Source: JBBIRG01 sp964410965
Lineage (GTDB): Bacteria > CLD3 > SB21 > JBBIRG01
Assembly (NCBI GenBank): GCA_964410965.1
Contig: CAYPIY010000002.1
Location: forward strand, 434,001-498,000
Length of the DNA: 64,000 nucleotides
Direction of reading: 5' to 3'
The notes under the pieces were generated by a model. The model saw nothing but the letters and a program-made list of their open reading frames with translations. It was not told where the DNA came from and searched no databases. This document shows, in pieces, positions 1-7,762 of this stretch (position 1 is the first letter of the stretch; each line of letters starts with the position of its first letter). Both the position numbers and the translations under genes were made by a program.

Positions 1-1302
1 ACCGACTTTGACTTTCGCGTTACGGATATAATCCAGCAGCGGCCGCCCCGAAGGACAGGTGTACATGCAGGAACCGCACTCGATACAGTCCATGGTTCGC
101 CATTGTTCCGCGGTTTCGTAATCCAGGTTTTCGGACAACATGGCGATTAAATACGGCGACATTCCCATGGGGCACACCGACACACATCGTCCGCAACGGA
201 TACATACGACAGTTGCCGGACGCACTGATTCTTCCTTCGGAAAAATCACGATGCCCGACATTCCCTTTACAACCGGCACGTCAGGAGTGTTCAGTGTTTT
301 TCCCATCATAGGCCCTCCGCTGATGATTTTGCCCGTGTTTTCAGGTATTCCTCCGGCTTGTTCTATGAGCGCCGATACAGGTGTTCCGATACGAACCATG
401 AAATTGGACGGTTTCTTCACCGCTTTCCCTGTTACCGTTACGACACGTTCAATCAACGGCTTATTTTTCTGAACTGCCTCATAAACCGCCAGCGCCGTTC
501 CTACATTATGTACAACCGTACCGACGTCAATTGGCAGTTTGCCGGAAGGAACTTCGCGGTTGATCAGCGATTTGATCAGTTGTTTTTCGCCGCCCTGCGG
601 ATATTTCACCTTCAATGGCCAGACCGTGATGCCTTTGAATTTTTCCGCGAGTTTTGTAAGACGCTCAACAGCGTCCGGCTTGTTGTTTTCAATGCCGATC
701 ATCGCTTTGTCAACCTTGAGCGCTTTCATCAGAATCGAGACTCCTACCATCATTTCTTCGCCCTTTTCCAGCATGAGCCTGTGGTCGGAGGTGAGGTAGG
801 GTTCGCATTCCACGCCATTGATGATCAGCACGTCGGCTTTTTTACCCTGCGGGACTTTCAGCTTCACATGGCTTGGAAAAGTCGCTCCGCCGAGCCCGAC
901 AATACCCATTTCATTAATTTTGTTAATGATGGCGTCGGCGTCTAGATTGCATTCATGTTTGATGTCCGGGCTCCGGTCGATGCTTTCGTCCCATTCGTCG
1001 CCTTCGACAGTAATGATCACGGCTTTCCGGCGATATCCGCTGGTATCCATGACTTCATCGATTCCTTTTACTGTTCCCGAAACGGATGAGTGCACATTCG
1101 CCGAAATGAACGACTCGCCTTTGGCGATCAGCTGGCCGGCTTTTATTTTGGCACCTTTATCGACGACCGGTTTGGGAGGAGCGCCGAGCGATTGTCCGAG
1201 AGGAATCGAAACCGTTTTAGGCACGGGCAAAACCTCTATCGCGGCTTTCTCTGATATTTTATTTTCCGGGGGATGAACTCCGCCTAATGTGAACGTTTTC
1301 AA
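1..1302 (-). CDS. rnfC: Electron transport complex subunit RnfC (partial, 3' end beyond window)
   Basis: RnfC is the NADH/FMN-binding peripheral subunit of the Rnf complex, which couples ferredoxin:NAD+ electron transfer to Na+ or H+ pumping. The open frame runs 434 codons off the left edge. It begins with the family hallmark GGVHPP near residue 7, contains the nucleotide-site segments GLGGATFPSHVKL and NGVECEPYLTSDH, and near the cut end has two ferredoxin motifs, CIRCGRCVSVCP and CIECGSCMYTCP. I chose the TTG at 1300-1302 because AAGGAG sits seven bases upstream and no in-frame ATG is nearby. It lies 56 bp downstream of rnfB in the same direction, so rnfD, G, E and A are expected further left. 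Identification is firm; only the C-terminus is unseen. Confidence 0.95.
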   Translation of the reverse strand, partial: MKTFTLGGVHPPENKISEKAAIEVLPVPKTVSIPLGQSLGAPPKPVVDKGAKIKAGQLIAKGESFISANVHSSVSGTVKGIDEVMDTSGYRRKAVIITVEGDEWDESIDRSPDIKHECNLDADAIINKINEMGIVGLGGATFPSHVKLKVPQGKKADVLIINGVECEPYLTSDHRLMLEKGEEMMVGVSILMKALKVDKAMIGIENNKPDAVERLTKLAEKFKGITVWPLKVKYPQGGEKQLIKSLINREVPSGKLPIDVGTVVHNVGTALAVYEAVQKNKPLIERVVTVTGKAVKKPSNFMVRIGTPVSALIEQAGGIPENTGKIISGGPMMGKTLNTPDVPVVKGMSGIVIFPKEESVRPATVVCIRCGRCVSVCPMGMSPYLIAMLSENLDYETAEQWRTMDCIECGSCMYTCPSGRPLLDYIRNAKVKVG

Positions 1303-1358
1303 AAACTGTCTCCTTTTATATCATTTTTTCTGTTGAAAAGAAAAAAACGGTTTTCGTT

Positions 1359-2237
1359 TTATGCTTCGGCTTTGGTTTCTGTTTCCTTGGTTTCAGCCGG
1401 AGGTGTCACAACAACCTTACGCTGCGGAAAATTCACTTCAACAATCGCGTTCGTAGGGCATTCCACGACGCATTTGCGGCAGAGCGTGCATTTCTGGTAA
1501 TCGATATACGCGAGGTTGTTTTCCATGGTGATTGCATTTGACGGGCAGACTTTCACGCATTTTCCGCAACCGATGCATGCGACTTCGCAGTTCTTCCGGG
1601 CCACCGCGCCTTTTTCGGTGTTGACGCAGTTGACGTAAATGCGCAGGTTTTTCTTGCCCTTGTTCCGCATTTCGAGGATTACCCGGGGACAGGCTTTTAC
1701 ACAGGCTTCGCAGGCTACGCATTTGTCCTCAAGGATAACCGGCAGGCCGGTTTCCTCATCCATGTACATGGCGTCGAACTTGCATGCGACAACGCAGTCT
1801 CCGAGTCCCAGGCAACCGTTCGGGCAGCCGCTCTGGCCGGAAGATAAATTATGCGCGAAAAAACAACTTTTCGGTCCGTCGTACTGAACCTTCGAGGGAG
1901 CTTTGGCTTTGGATCCCCCGCAGCGCAGAACGGCCACTTTGGGAGTTTTCGCCTCGGCTTCCAGACCCATGATCTTTGCAATCGTGGACATCGTTTCCGA
2001 GCCGCCCACGGGACAATTGAATTTTTCAAGCGTACCTGCTTTGACGATGGCTTCGGAAAACGCACGGCATCCCGCAAATCCGCATCCGCCGCAATTCGCG
2101 CCCGGCGTCGCCGACTGAACTTCGTCGATTCTCGGATCTTCGACAACCTTGAATTTCTGTTCCACAAAAAAAATGATCACGGCAAAAACAGCGGCGATCG
2201 CTCCCAGAGCGATTACGGCATATATAATGACGTCCAT
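1359..2237 (-). CDS. rnfB: Rnf complex ferredoxin-type subunit RnfB
   Basis: RnfB receives electrons from ferredoxin and passes them into the Rnf ion pump. The 292-residue protein starts with one membrane anchor (residues about 4-25), followed by the four-cysteine [4Fe-4S] domain typical of RnfB (C49, C52, C57, C75) and then Cys-rich ferredoxin segments at about 138-152, 173-184, 207-231 and 250-261. That is more cluster sites than the short proteobacterial RnfB (about 190 residues), matching the long form of Clostridia and Bacteroidetes. The C-terminal 15 residues are a low-complexity Glu/Lys/Thr/Ala tail. It follows the rseC-like gene by 90 bp and precedes rnfC by 56 bp, the B-C order usual in these phyla. 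Confidence 0.95.
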   Translation of the reverse strand: MDVIIYAVIALGAIAAVFAVIIFFVEQKFKVVEDPRIDEVQSATPGANCGGCGFAGCRAFSEAIVKAGTLEKFNCPVGGSETMSTIAKIMGLEAEAKTPKVAVLRCGGSKAKAPSKVQYDGPKSCFFAHNLSSGQSGCPNGCLGLGDCVVACKFDAMYMDEETGLPVILEDKCVACEACVKACPRVILEMRNKGKKNLRIYVNCVNTEKGAVARKNCEVACIGCGKCVKVCPSNAITMENNLAYIDYQKCTLCRKCVVECPTNAIVEVNFPQRKVVVTPPAETKETETKAEA

Positions 2238-2327
2238 GAATAGTATCCTTTCATCAGATGAACAGGAAAATATAAATCTTAAAATGAAAAAAACAAATAT
2301 TTAATGAATTTTTTCTCAGTTCAAGCG

Positions 2328-2750
2328 TTATAAATGGCTAATATAAAACCGGAAAGCCGTCTTGAGGGAATCTCTGAATAAGAACAGAATTAAATAATAA
2401 AGAGTCAATGCGGCGATCGACGACAGGCCTGCGTAAAGCTCATTTTCCGTGCTCTGGAGTACTGCGATCATTGTTATTAAAAGCACAACAAACGGTATTC
2501 CGTAACCCCACAAAACAGCTTTCAGTCCGTTGCTGTTTTCCATCGAAATAACCACTTTATCGCCCGTTTTGAATTTTTCCGGATATTCGGTTTCAACCTC
2601 GACAATTTTTTCTTTTATATCCAGCATGGTACAGGCTCCCTGCGCGTGACATTTTGCGCAGGCGGATTCGGATATTATTTTTACCTTGACTGAATTCCCG
2701 AGGATGCTGTCGATAATACCGTTGTGTTTTATTGCGTCATGTGGAATCAT
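2328..2750 (-). CDS. RseC/MucC-family (SoxR-reducing system) membrane protein
   Basis: A 140-residue protein with the RseC/MucC layout: an N-terminal soluble part with a Cys-rich motif (C31, C34, C40, in ACAKCHAQGAC), a beta-rich stretch, and two membrane helices at about 78-98 and 102-122. Family members accompany Rnf/Rsx operons; in Enterobacteria RseC and Rsx together keep SoxR reduced. Here it is the first gene of the minus-strand rnf string, 90 bp ahead of rnfB. Whether it works in Rnf assembly, cluster supply or redox sensing cannot be told from sequence. The start ATG has GAAAGGA just upstream. Confidence 0.85.
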   Translation of the reverse strand: MIPHDAIKHNGIIDSILGNSVKVKIISESACAKCHAQGACTMLDIKEKIVEVETEYPEKFKTGDKVVISMENSNGLKAVLWGYGIPFVVLLITMIAVLQSTENELYAGLSSIAALTLYYLILFLFRDSLKTAFRFYISHL

Positions 2751-2882
2751 GGAAATCCTTTCGTCAATTTCTAAAGTGCAATGTATTTACTGCAAAGAAA
2801 TAAAACAACAAAAAAACAGATTTTTTAAGGATGAGGCTGTCGTTTTTTAAGGTTTTGCCTCCGGTAACATGAAAGAATTTTG

Positions 2883-2910
2883 TTGCGATTGTCAGAAGAA
2901 AATATTAAAT
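2883..2910 (+). promoter_or_regulatory. Putative sigma-70-type promoter of tRNA-Ala
   Basis: TTGCGA at 2883-2888 and TTAAAT at 2905-2910 are separated by 16 bases, and the tRNA begins 16 bases after the -10 box. Spacing is right for a housekeeping promoter; the -10 match is only moderate, so this is a tentative call. Confidence 0.4.
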
Positions 2911-2925
2911 TGTGTCTGTGTGAAT

Positions 2926-2998
2926 GGGGCTGTAGCTCAGCTGGGAGAGCGCATCGTTCGCAATGATGAGGCCACCGGTTCGATCCCGGTCAGCTCCA
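2926..2998 (+). tRNA. tRNA-Ala (anticodon CGC)
   Basis: A complete 73-base cloverleaf. The acceptor stem pairs GGGGCTG with CAGCTCC and carries G3:U70, the identity determinant of alanine tRNAs. The D arm is GCTC/GAGC, the anticodon arm has loop TTCGCAA with anticodon CGC at 2959-2961 (reads GCG), and the T arm is ACCGG/CCGGT with loop TTCGATC. The discriminator base is A; the 3' CCA is not encoded (CAA follows), so it must be added enzymatically. It stands alone, with no rRNA or other tRNA near. Confidence 0.96.
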
Positions 2999-3133
2999 CA
3001 AGCCTGAAAATGAGTATAAAAGTACGGTAGCTTAACGCAAAGATGCGGAAATCCGATGAATTTTTCTTAACGCAATATGTATGCGGTAACCCCGGAAAAC
3101 CGCGAAACACGAATGTATCAGATTATCTGGTAA

Positions 3134-3526
3134 TCAGGAAATCGAATTAGGGGCGGAAGGTTTATTCAGTAGATTATTAACAACACCGACAAACTCGTCG
3201 ATGGAAAACAGTTTGTTCATGAAATAATCAGCTCCGGCGGCAAGAGCTTTCTTCCGGTTGCTGGTTACGGTTACGACGACAACGGGGATATTCTTGGTTT
3301 CCTCGTGTTTCTTCAGTTCCTCACAAAGCGTCAGTCCGTCCTTACCGGGCATCATGATATCCAGTGTGATTAAATCGGGTTTTTCACTCAGAGCCACTTT
3401 CAATCCTTCGTGTCCGTCCCGAGCCTCGATGACATCATAAGAAGAAAATCGCAAAATCCTCCGCAACATATCCCGGACTTCGTCTTCATCATCGACGATC
3501 AGTATTTTATGATTCCCTGGTTTCAA
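3134..3526 (-). CDS. Stand-alone response regulator receiver (CheY-like)
   Basis: The protein is 130 residues and is only a receiver domain: acidic pocket D12/D13, phosphoacceptor D56 (LDIMMPG), conserved Thr at 86 or 88, and Lys105. The usual Lys-Pro after beta-5 is Lys-Leu here (NKLF), a departure from the family. A short Ser/Pro tail follows. There is no DNA-binding or enzymatic output, so it must act by protein contact, as CheY or Spo0F do. It is monocistronic: tRNA-Ala lies downstream and divergent recG upstream. No cognate kinase is adjacent, though two large sensor kinases lie 15-20 kb away. Confidence 0.88.
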   Translation of the reverse strand: MKPGNHKILIVDDEDEVRDMLRRILRFSSYDVIEARDGHEGLKVALSEKPDLITLDIMMPGKDGLTLCEELKKHEETKNIPVVVVTVTSNRKKALAAGADYFMNKLFSIDEFVGVVNNLLNKPSAPNSIS

Positions 3527-3735
3527 ACCCTGCTTTCTGATTTTGAATACATAAACTAACTTTTAATTACATAAAAAAATAATTGTAAATGTCTTTATAA
3601 ACAATTATTTTAATACCATAATTCTAATAAGGTATTAATAAAAGGTTCAAAAGTCAACTGTCATTTCCAATATTTTATAAATATGTTAAGGTGTTTTTAC
3701 ATCAATAAAAAAAGACTGTAAAGTTATCAGAACAC

Positions 3736-5850
3736 ATGGGTTTAAGTTTATACGATAACGTAATATATTTAAAAGGAGTTGGCCCAAAAAAAGGTGAAGT
3801 TTTGGGAGAAATCGGTATTCATTCCGTATGGGATTTATTAAATTACTTTCCGCGAAGATATTTAGACCGCTCGGGTATAAAAAAAATCAATCAACTGAAA
3901 ATCGGAGAAACGGCTACTATAGTCGGGATCGTTGATAATTTCGGACTGGTAAAGAACAGGAATATGAAAGGCTCCCGGTTCAGGCTGATCATTTCCGATG
4001 AAACAGGTTTCTTGTCGCTTGTCTGGTTCAGGGGCGCATCTTATTACCAGAATGCGTTTACTGTCGGGGAAATGATTGCGGTATTCGGCAAGATCGATTA
4101 TTACAGCAACGAGATCCAGATCGCGCATCCTGAATTTGACCGGATCGACGATGAAGGGGACAACCGGTTCATGCATACCGGAGCCATTATTCCGCTTTAT
4201 CCCGCCACCGAGGAACTGAGAAAAAAATGGCTTGACAGCCGGGGTTTCCGGAGGCTGATCCGGCCGCTCCTTCCGCAGACACGATCCATTCCGGAAATTC
4301 TTCCTAAATCCGTCACGCAGTCGTATAATTTAATTCCGCTGTCAAAAGCGTTTGAGCAGATTCATTTTCCTGATGACGCCGTAACCTTAAAAGCCGCGCA
4401 GGAACGGCTGAAATTCGATGAGTTCTATTTCCTCGGGCTGATGATGGCGTATCAGAAGCAAAAAATCAAAATCCAGCCGAACGGGATCGTTTTTGAGAAA
4501 ATCGGGGAGAAAACAAGGGAACTGATCTCGAAAATTCCTTTCGAACTGACAGAATCGCAGAAACAGGTCCTTCGTGAAATCAGGCAGGACATGAAATCTC
4601 CCCATGCGATGAACCGCCTTCTCCAGGGAGACGTCGGCAGCGGCAAAACCATTGTCGCTCTTCTGACGATGCTGATCGCCGCGGAGAACGGCTACCAGAC
4701 GGCGTTCATGGCGCCCACCGAAATCCTCGCCGAACAGCATTACGGGGTGATTCAGGAATATCTCTGGGGAATGAACGTGTCCGTCGTTCTGCTGAAAGGG
4801 GGCCAGAAAAAAGCTGAACGGGAAAAAAATCTCACGGACATCGCCGGCCATCAGGCGGATATCGTCGTCGGAACCCACGCGATTTTCCAGGAAAAGGTGA
4901 AGTTCGCGAAACTGGGTCTGATCATCATCGACGAACAGCACAGGTTCGGCGTGATGCAGCGGGCTGAAATCAGGCAAAAGGCCGTCGACAGCGGATTCAA
5001 TCCCGACGTACTCGTCATGACCGCCACGCCCATTCCGCGGACACTCGCGATGACCGTGTACGGGGATCTCGACAGTTCCGTGATTTCCGAATTGCCCTCG
5101 GGAAGGCAGCCCGTCAAAACGGCCGTGCGGAATGAGAACGCGCGGGAAAAAATGTACGATTTTCTGCGGAAAGAAATCCATGCCGGGCGTCAGTGCTATA
5201 TCGTGTTTCCGCTGATCGAACAAAGCGAGAAATCGGACCTGAAAGCCGCGACAGAAGCTTATCAGCGCCTTTCCGGGGAAGTGTTCCCGGATCTGAGGAT
5301 CGGTCTGATCCACGGCCGGGTCAAATCCGCCGACAAGGATGAGATCATGCGCCGGTTCAAAAAGCGCGAACTGGACATTCTCGTCTGCACCACGGTAATT
5401 GAAGTCGGGGTGAATGTGCCCAATGCGACCGTGATGGTGATCGAGCACGCGGAACGCTTCGGGCTGACCCAGCTGCATCAGCTGCGCGGACGTGTCGGGC
5501 GGGGATCGGAGCAATCTTACTGTATCCTGATGACAAACGAAAAAGCGATGACCGACGAATCACGAAGGCGTATCGAGGTCATGTGCAGGACGCAGGACGG
5601 TTTTAAAATCGCCGAGGAAGATCTTGATATCCGCGGGCCCGGGGAATTTTTCGGGACCCGGCAGTCAGGCCTGCCGGAACTGAAACTCGCACATATTATT
5701 TATGACCGTGAAATCCTTATCAAAGCCCGACAAGCAGCTTTTCAACTGATCCACGACGATCCTCAGCTCCGTGCGCCAGAACACGCCGGCATCCGGAAAA
5801 AATTTACCGAGGAATATCAATCGAGGTTCGGGCTCGGGCGGATTGGCTGA
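3736..5850 (+). CDS. recG: ATP-dependent DNA helicase RecG
   Basis: RecG regresses stalled replication forks and branch-migrates Holliday junctions. At 704 residues it has the full family length: an N-terminal wedge/OB region (about 50-160), then the helicase core with Walker A in GDVGSGKT (about 298-305), the DEQH box (399-402), motif III TATPIPRT and the C-terminal RecA lobe with motif VI region QLRGRVGRG. The frame is uninterrupted. The ATG at 3736 has no strong Shine-Dalgarno sequence. It is a single gene, convergent with the 5933 gene 82 bp downstream. The 209 bp upstream is AT-rich and presumably holds the promoter. Confidence 0.97.
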   Translation: MGLSLYDNVIYLKGVGPKKGEVLGEIGIHSVWDLLNYFPRRYLDRSGIKKINQLKIGETATIVGIVDNFGLVKNRNMKGSRFRLIISDETGFLSLVWFRGASYYQNAFTVGEMIAVFGKIDYYSNEIQIAHPEFDRIDDEGDNRFMHTGAIIPLYPATEELRKKWLDSRGFRRLIRPLLPQTRSIPEILPKSVTQSYNLIPLSKAFEQIHFPDDAVTLKAAQERLKFDEFYFLGLMMAYQKQKIKIQPNGIVFEKIGEKTRELISKIPFELTESQKQVLREIRQDMKSPHAMNRLLQGDVGSGKTIVALLTMLIAAENGYQTAFMAPTEILAEQHYGVIQEYLWGMNVSVVLLKGGQKKAEREKNLTDIAGHQADIVVGTHAIFQEKVKFAKLGLIIIDEQHRFGVMQRAEIRQKAVDSGFNPDVLVMTATPIPRTLAMTVYGDLDSSVISELPSGRQPVKTAVRNENAREKMYDFLRKEIHAGRQCYIVFPLIEQSEKSDLKAATEAYQRLSGEVFPDLRIGLIHGRVKSADKDEIMRRFKKRELDILVCTTVIEVGVNVPNATVMVIEHAERFGLTQLHQLRGRVGRGSEQSYCILMTNEKAMTDESRRRIEVMCRTQDGFKIAEEDLDIRGPGEFFGTRQSGLPELKLAHIIYDREILIKARQAAFQLIHDDPQLRAPEHAGIRKKFTEEYQSRFGLGRIG

Positions 5851-5932
5851 TTATGACCGGCAAATCGCTTTTACCGGAAATCAGAAAGCGGTAGCTTAAC
5901 CAGCGTGACTGGATTTACGAAAGAAAATTCCT

Positions 5933-7735
5933 TTATTTCAGAAAAATCATTTTCTTTGCCGCGCTTTGGCCTCCGGCTTCCATGCGGTACAGGTAAACGC
6001 CCGAGGACACGGATTTTCCCGCATTGTTCATGCCGTCCCAGACAACCCTGTACGATCCCGGATGATGACGAGAATTCACGAGGGCTCTCACTTCCTGTCC
6101 GAGGGTGTTGTAAATTCTGAGTGTGACATGAGAAGCCGCTTTGACATCGTATTCAATGACGGTAGAAGGATTGAATGGGTTTGGATAGTTTTGATTCAGG
6201 CTGAACGATTTTTTATTCCTGTCGAATTCTTCTATTCCTACATCGCATATTCCCCCCCAACCTAAATCTAACTCACAAACCCTGACCGCAACCGGCCATT
6301 CCTCCGTCTGAGATCCCTGCAAATAATTTCCTGTGAAGGGATCGGAATTGTAAACAACATATAATTTACAATCGCTATGCAAAACCGGAGACACATTAGC
6401 GCCCATATTGTCATAACCAACAGAATTGGTTATGTTGACCGGTTCATACCAGGTAGCACCGTTGTACGGGGAGCAGTTGAGGTAAATTTGATAATAGATA
6501 TTGCCAAGCGCGTCGGTATCGGAAGGATCGCTGACCCGGTGATAAATCATTAAAGCACAGCCGTTCTGACTGAAGGATAATGAAGGTATGCCCAGAAAGC
6601 CGATATTCATGTCATTTCCGCTGATGTCGGAGTTTGATGTTCCGGCGGGTAAACCGGCGGCGACCGTTAATCCTGTATGTTCACTCCAGTGCATGATCTT
6701 GTTATCGTCCGTGAAAAAATAATCATTGTTCGTTCCGTCGTTGATGCGTGTCAGCGTGGACCATACGATGTGCAACCGGCCCTGCAGGTCATGCAAAGCG
6801 TAGGGGTCGATATATGCCCGTTCTTCGGTTGTCCCTGTCGGTACGGGTTCGGGCGTAACGGGAGGATTGATTTCACGCCGGGTCCAGGTCGTTCCGTAAT
6901 CGGCCGATTCGTACAGATTCACGATTCCCATCCCCGCCGTGGAATCGGTTGCAGAAAAGTATGACATCTGAACCGCGGCGATATGGTTGTGGAAAGCCGA
7001 AATGGAATAACCTTCAGCGGTCCTTAATTCTTTTCCGTACGGATTCACGATCAGTGAGTCGAGGCGGACAGGATTCGACCAAGTCATTCCGCGGTCGAAA
7101 GTCCTCATGAAAACCATTCCGGATGCGGGCCCGGTTCCTCCGTTCTGGGACGAGACATAAAAAACAGAATCATTTCCAACGGAACATGCAACAGGCCATA
7201 TACCTGCGTCGCCGTTATTGAGCATTTGTGTCCAGGACATAGCGCCGAACGCAGCGTCTTGCATGTACTTATTGCCAGTGTGGGACACGGCCCAGCCGGT
7301 ACCGTCTTCAAATACACCGCCGTCGGTAAAACCGGAGGCGGCACCTTCAACTTTATCCCAGCCGGAAGACCAGTCGGTACCGTCGAAGAACTTCACATAT
7401 GTGCCGCGGTTGTTCGGGCCGTGAGTCCAGTCATTGCTTCGGGCCATGCGGATCACATATAGCTCGCCGGTTTCGAAGGAAAAAATATTGCTTTTGCTGC
7501 ACCCGTTGGTCGGATAGTCGTAATAAGTCCAGGCGATGGAATCGCCATCGGGAGGAACCCGGAGCCGGTCACTCAATTCAGTATGTGAAGAGCCGGATTT
7601 TCGAAGTGGCAGGTTTTCGGAACCGTCGTAAGTGCGGATTTTGACGGGTGTGAGTTTTTTTGTAACGGACTGTCCGTACAGGACTGAAAAACTGATCACG
7701 ATAAGTCCGCAGATTATTGAAGCAAGTGTTTTCAT
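5933..7735 (-). CDS. Secreted Asp-box (sialidase-like propeller) protein with type IX sorting domain, copy 2
   Basis: The 600-residue protein has an N-terminal signal peptide (hydrophobic about 5-20), a central beta-propeller-like region with Asp-box motifs (FDRGMTW, SADYGTTW) and a C-terminal sorting domain (NYPNPFNPSTVIEY then a Gly/Val/Tyr-rich fold ending KKMIFLK). Asp boxes occur in sialidases and many other BNR-repeat proteins, so enzyme activity is not implied; I see no basis for naming a substrate. The tail predicts export and surface attachment or release by a type IX system, whose machinery is not in this window. It lies 27 bp downstream of its paralog at 7763-9556 and shares a perfect 368-bp block with it. 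The start has AGGAAAAAA before the ATG. Confidence 0.85.
   Translation of the reverse strand: MKTLASIICGLIVISFSVLYGQSVTKKLTPVKIRTYDGSENLPLRKSGSSHTELSDRLRVPPDGDSIAWTYYDYPTNGCSKSNIFSFETGELYVIRMARSNDWTHGPNNRGTYVKFFDGTDWSSGWDKVEGAASGFTDGGVFEDGTGWAVSHTGNKYMQDAAFGAMSWTQMLNNGDAGIWPVACSVGNDSVFYVSSQNGGTGPASGMVFMRTFDRGMTWSNPVRLDSLIVNPYGKELRTAEGYSISAFHNHIAAVQMSYFSATDSTAGMGIVNLYESADYGTTWTRREINPPVTPEPVPTGTTEERAYIDPYALHDLQGRLHIVWSTLTRINDGTNNDYFFTDDNKIMHWSEHTGLTVAAGLPAGTSNSDISGNDMNIGFLGIPSLSFSQNGCALMIYHRVSDPSDTDALGNIYYQIYLNCSPYNGATWYEPVNITNSVGYDNMGANVSPVLHSDCKLYVVYNSDPFTGNYLQGSQTEEWPVAVRVCELDLGWGGICDVGIEEFDRNKKSFSLNQNYPNPFNPSTVIEYDVKAASHVTLRIYNTLGQEVRALVNSRHHPGSYRVVWDGMNNAGKSVSSGVYLYRMEAGGQSAAKKMIFLK
6819..7186. 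repeat. Perfect 368-bp direct repeat, copy in the downstream paralog
   Basis: This block is identical base for base to 8634-9001, offset 1815 bp. Reading both copies line by line I found no mismatch. It encodes the central propeller region of the two tandem surface proteins. The flanks differ at scattered positions, including third codon positions, so the identical block points to recent gene conversion or recombination. Confidence 0.95.
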
Positions 7736-7762
7736 TTTTTTTCCTGACGATTATCGGTGAAG

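Noticed and set aside
358..945. 195-residue plus-strand frame over rnfC
   Set aside because: rnfC on the minus strand explains this DNA with all family motifs; the opposite frame has none.
4387..5514. 375-residue frame on the minus strand inside recG
   Set aside because: It is antisense to a well-conserved helicase gene, has no family features, and arises from codon bias of the true gene.
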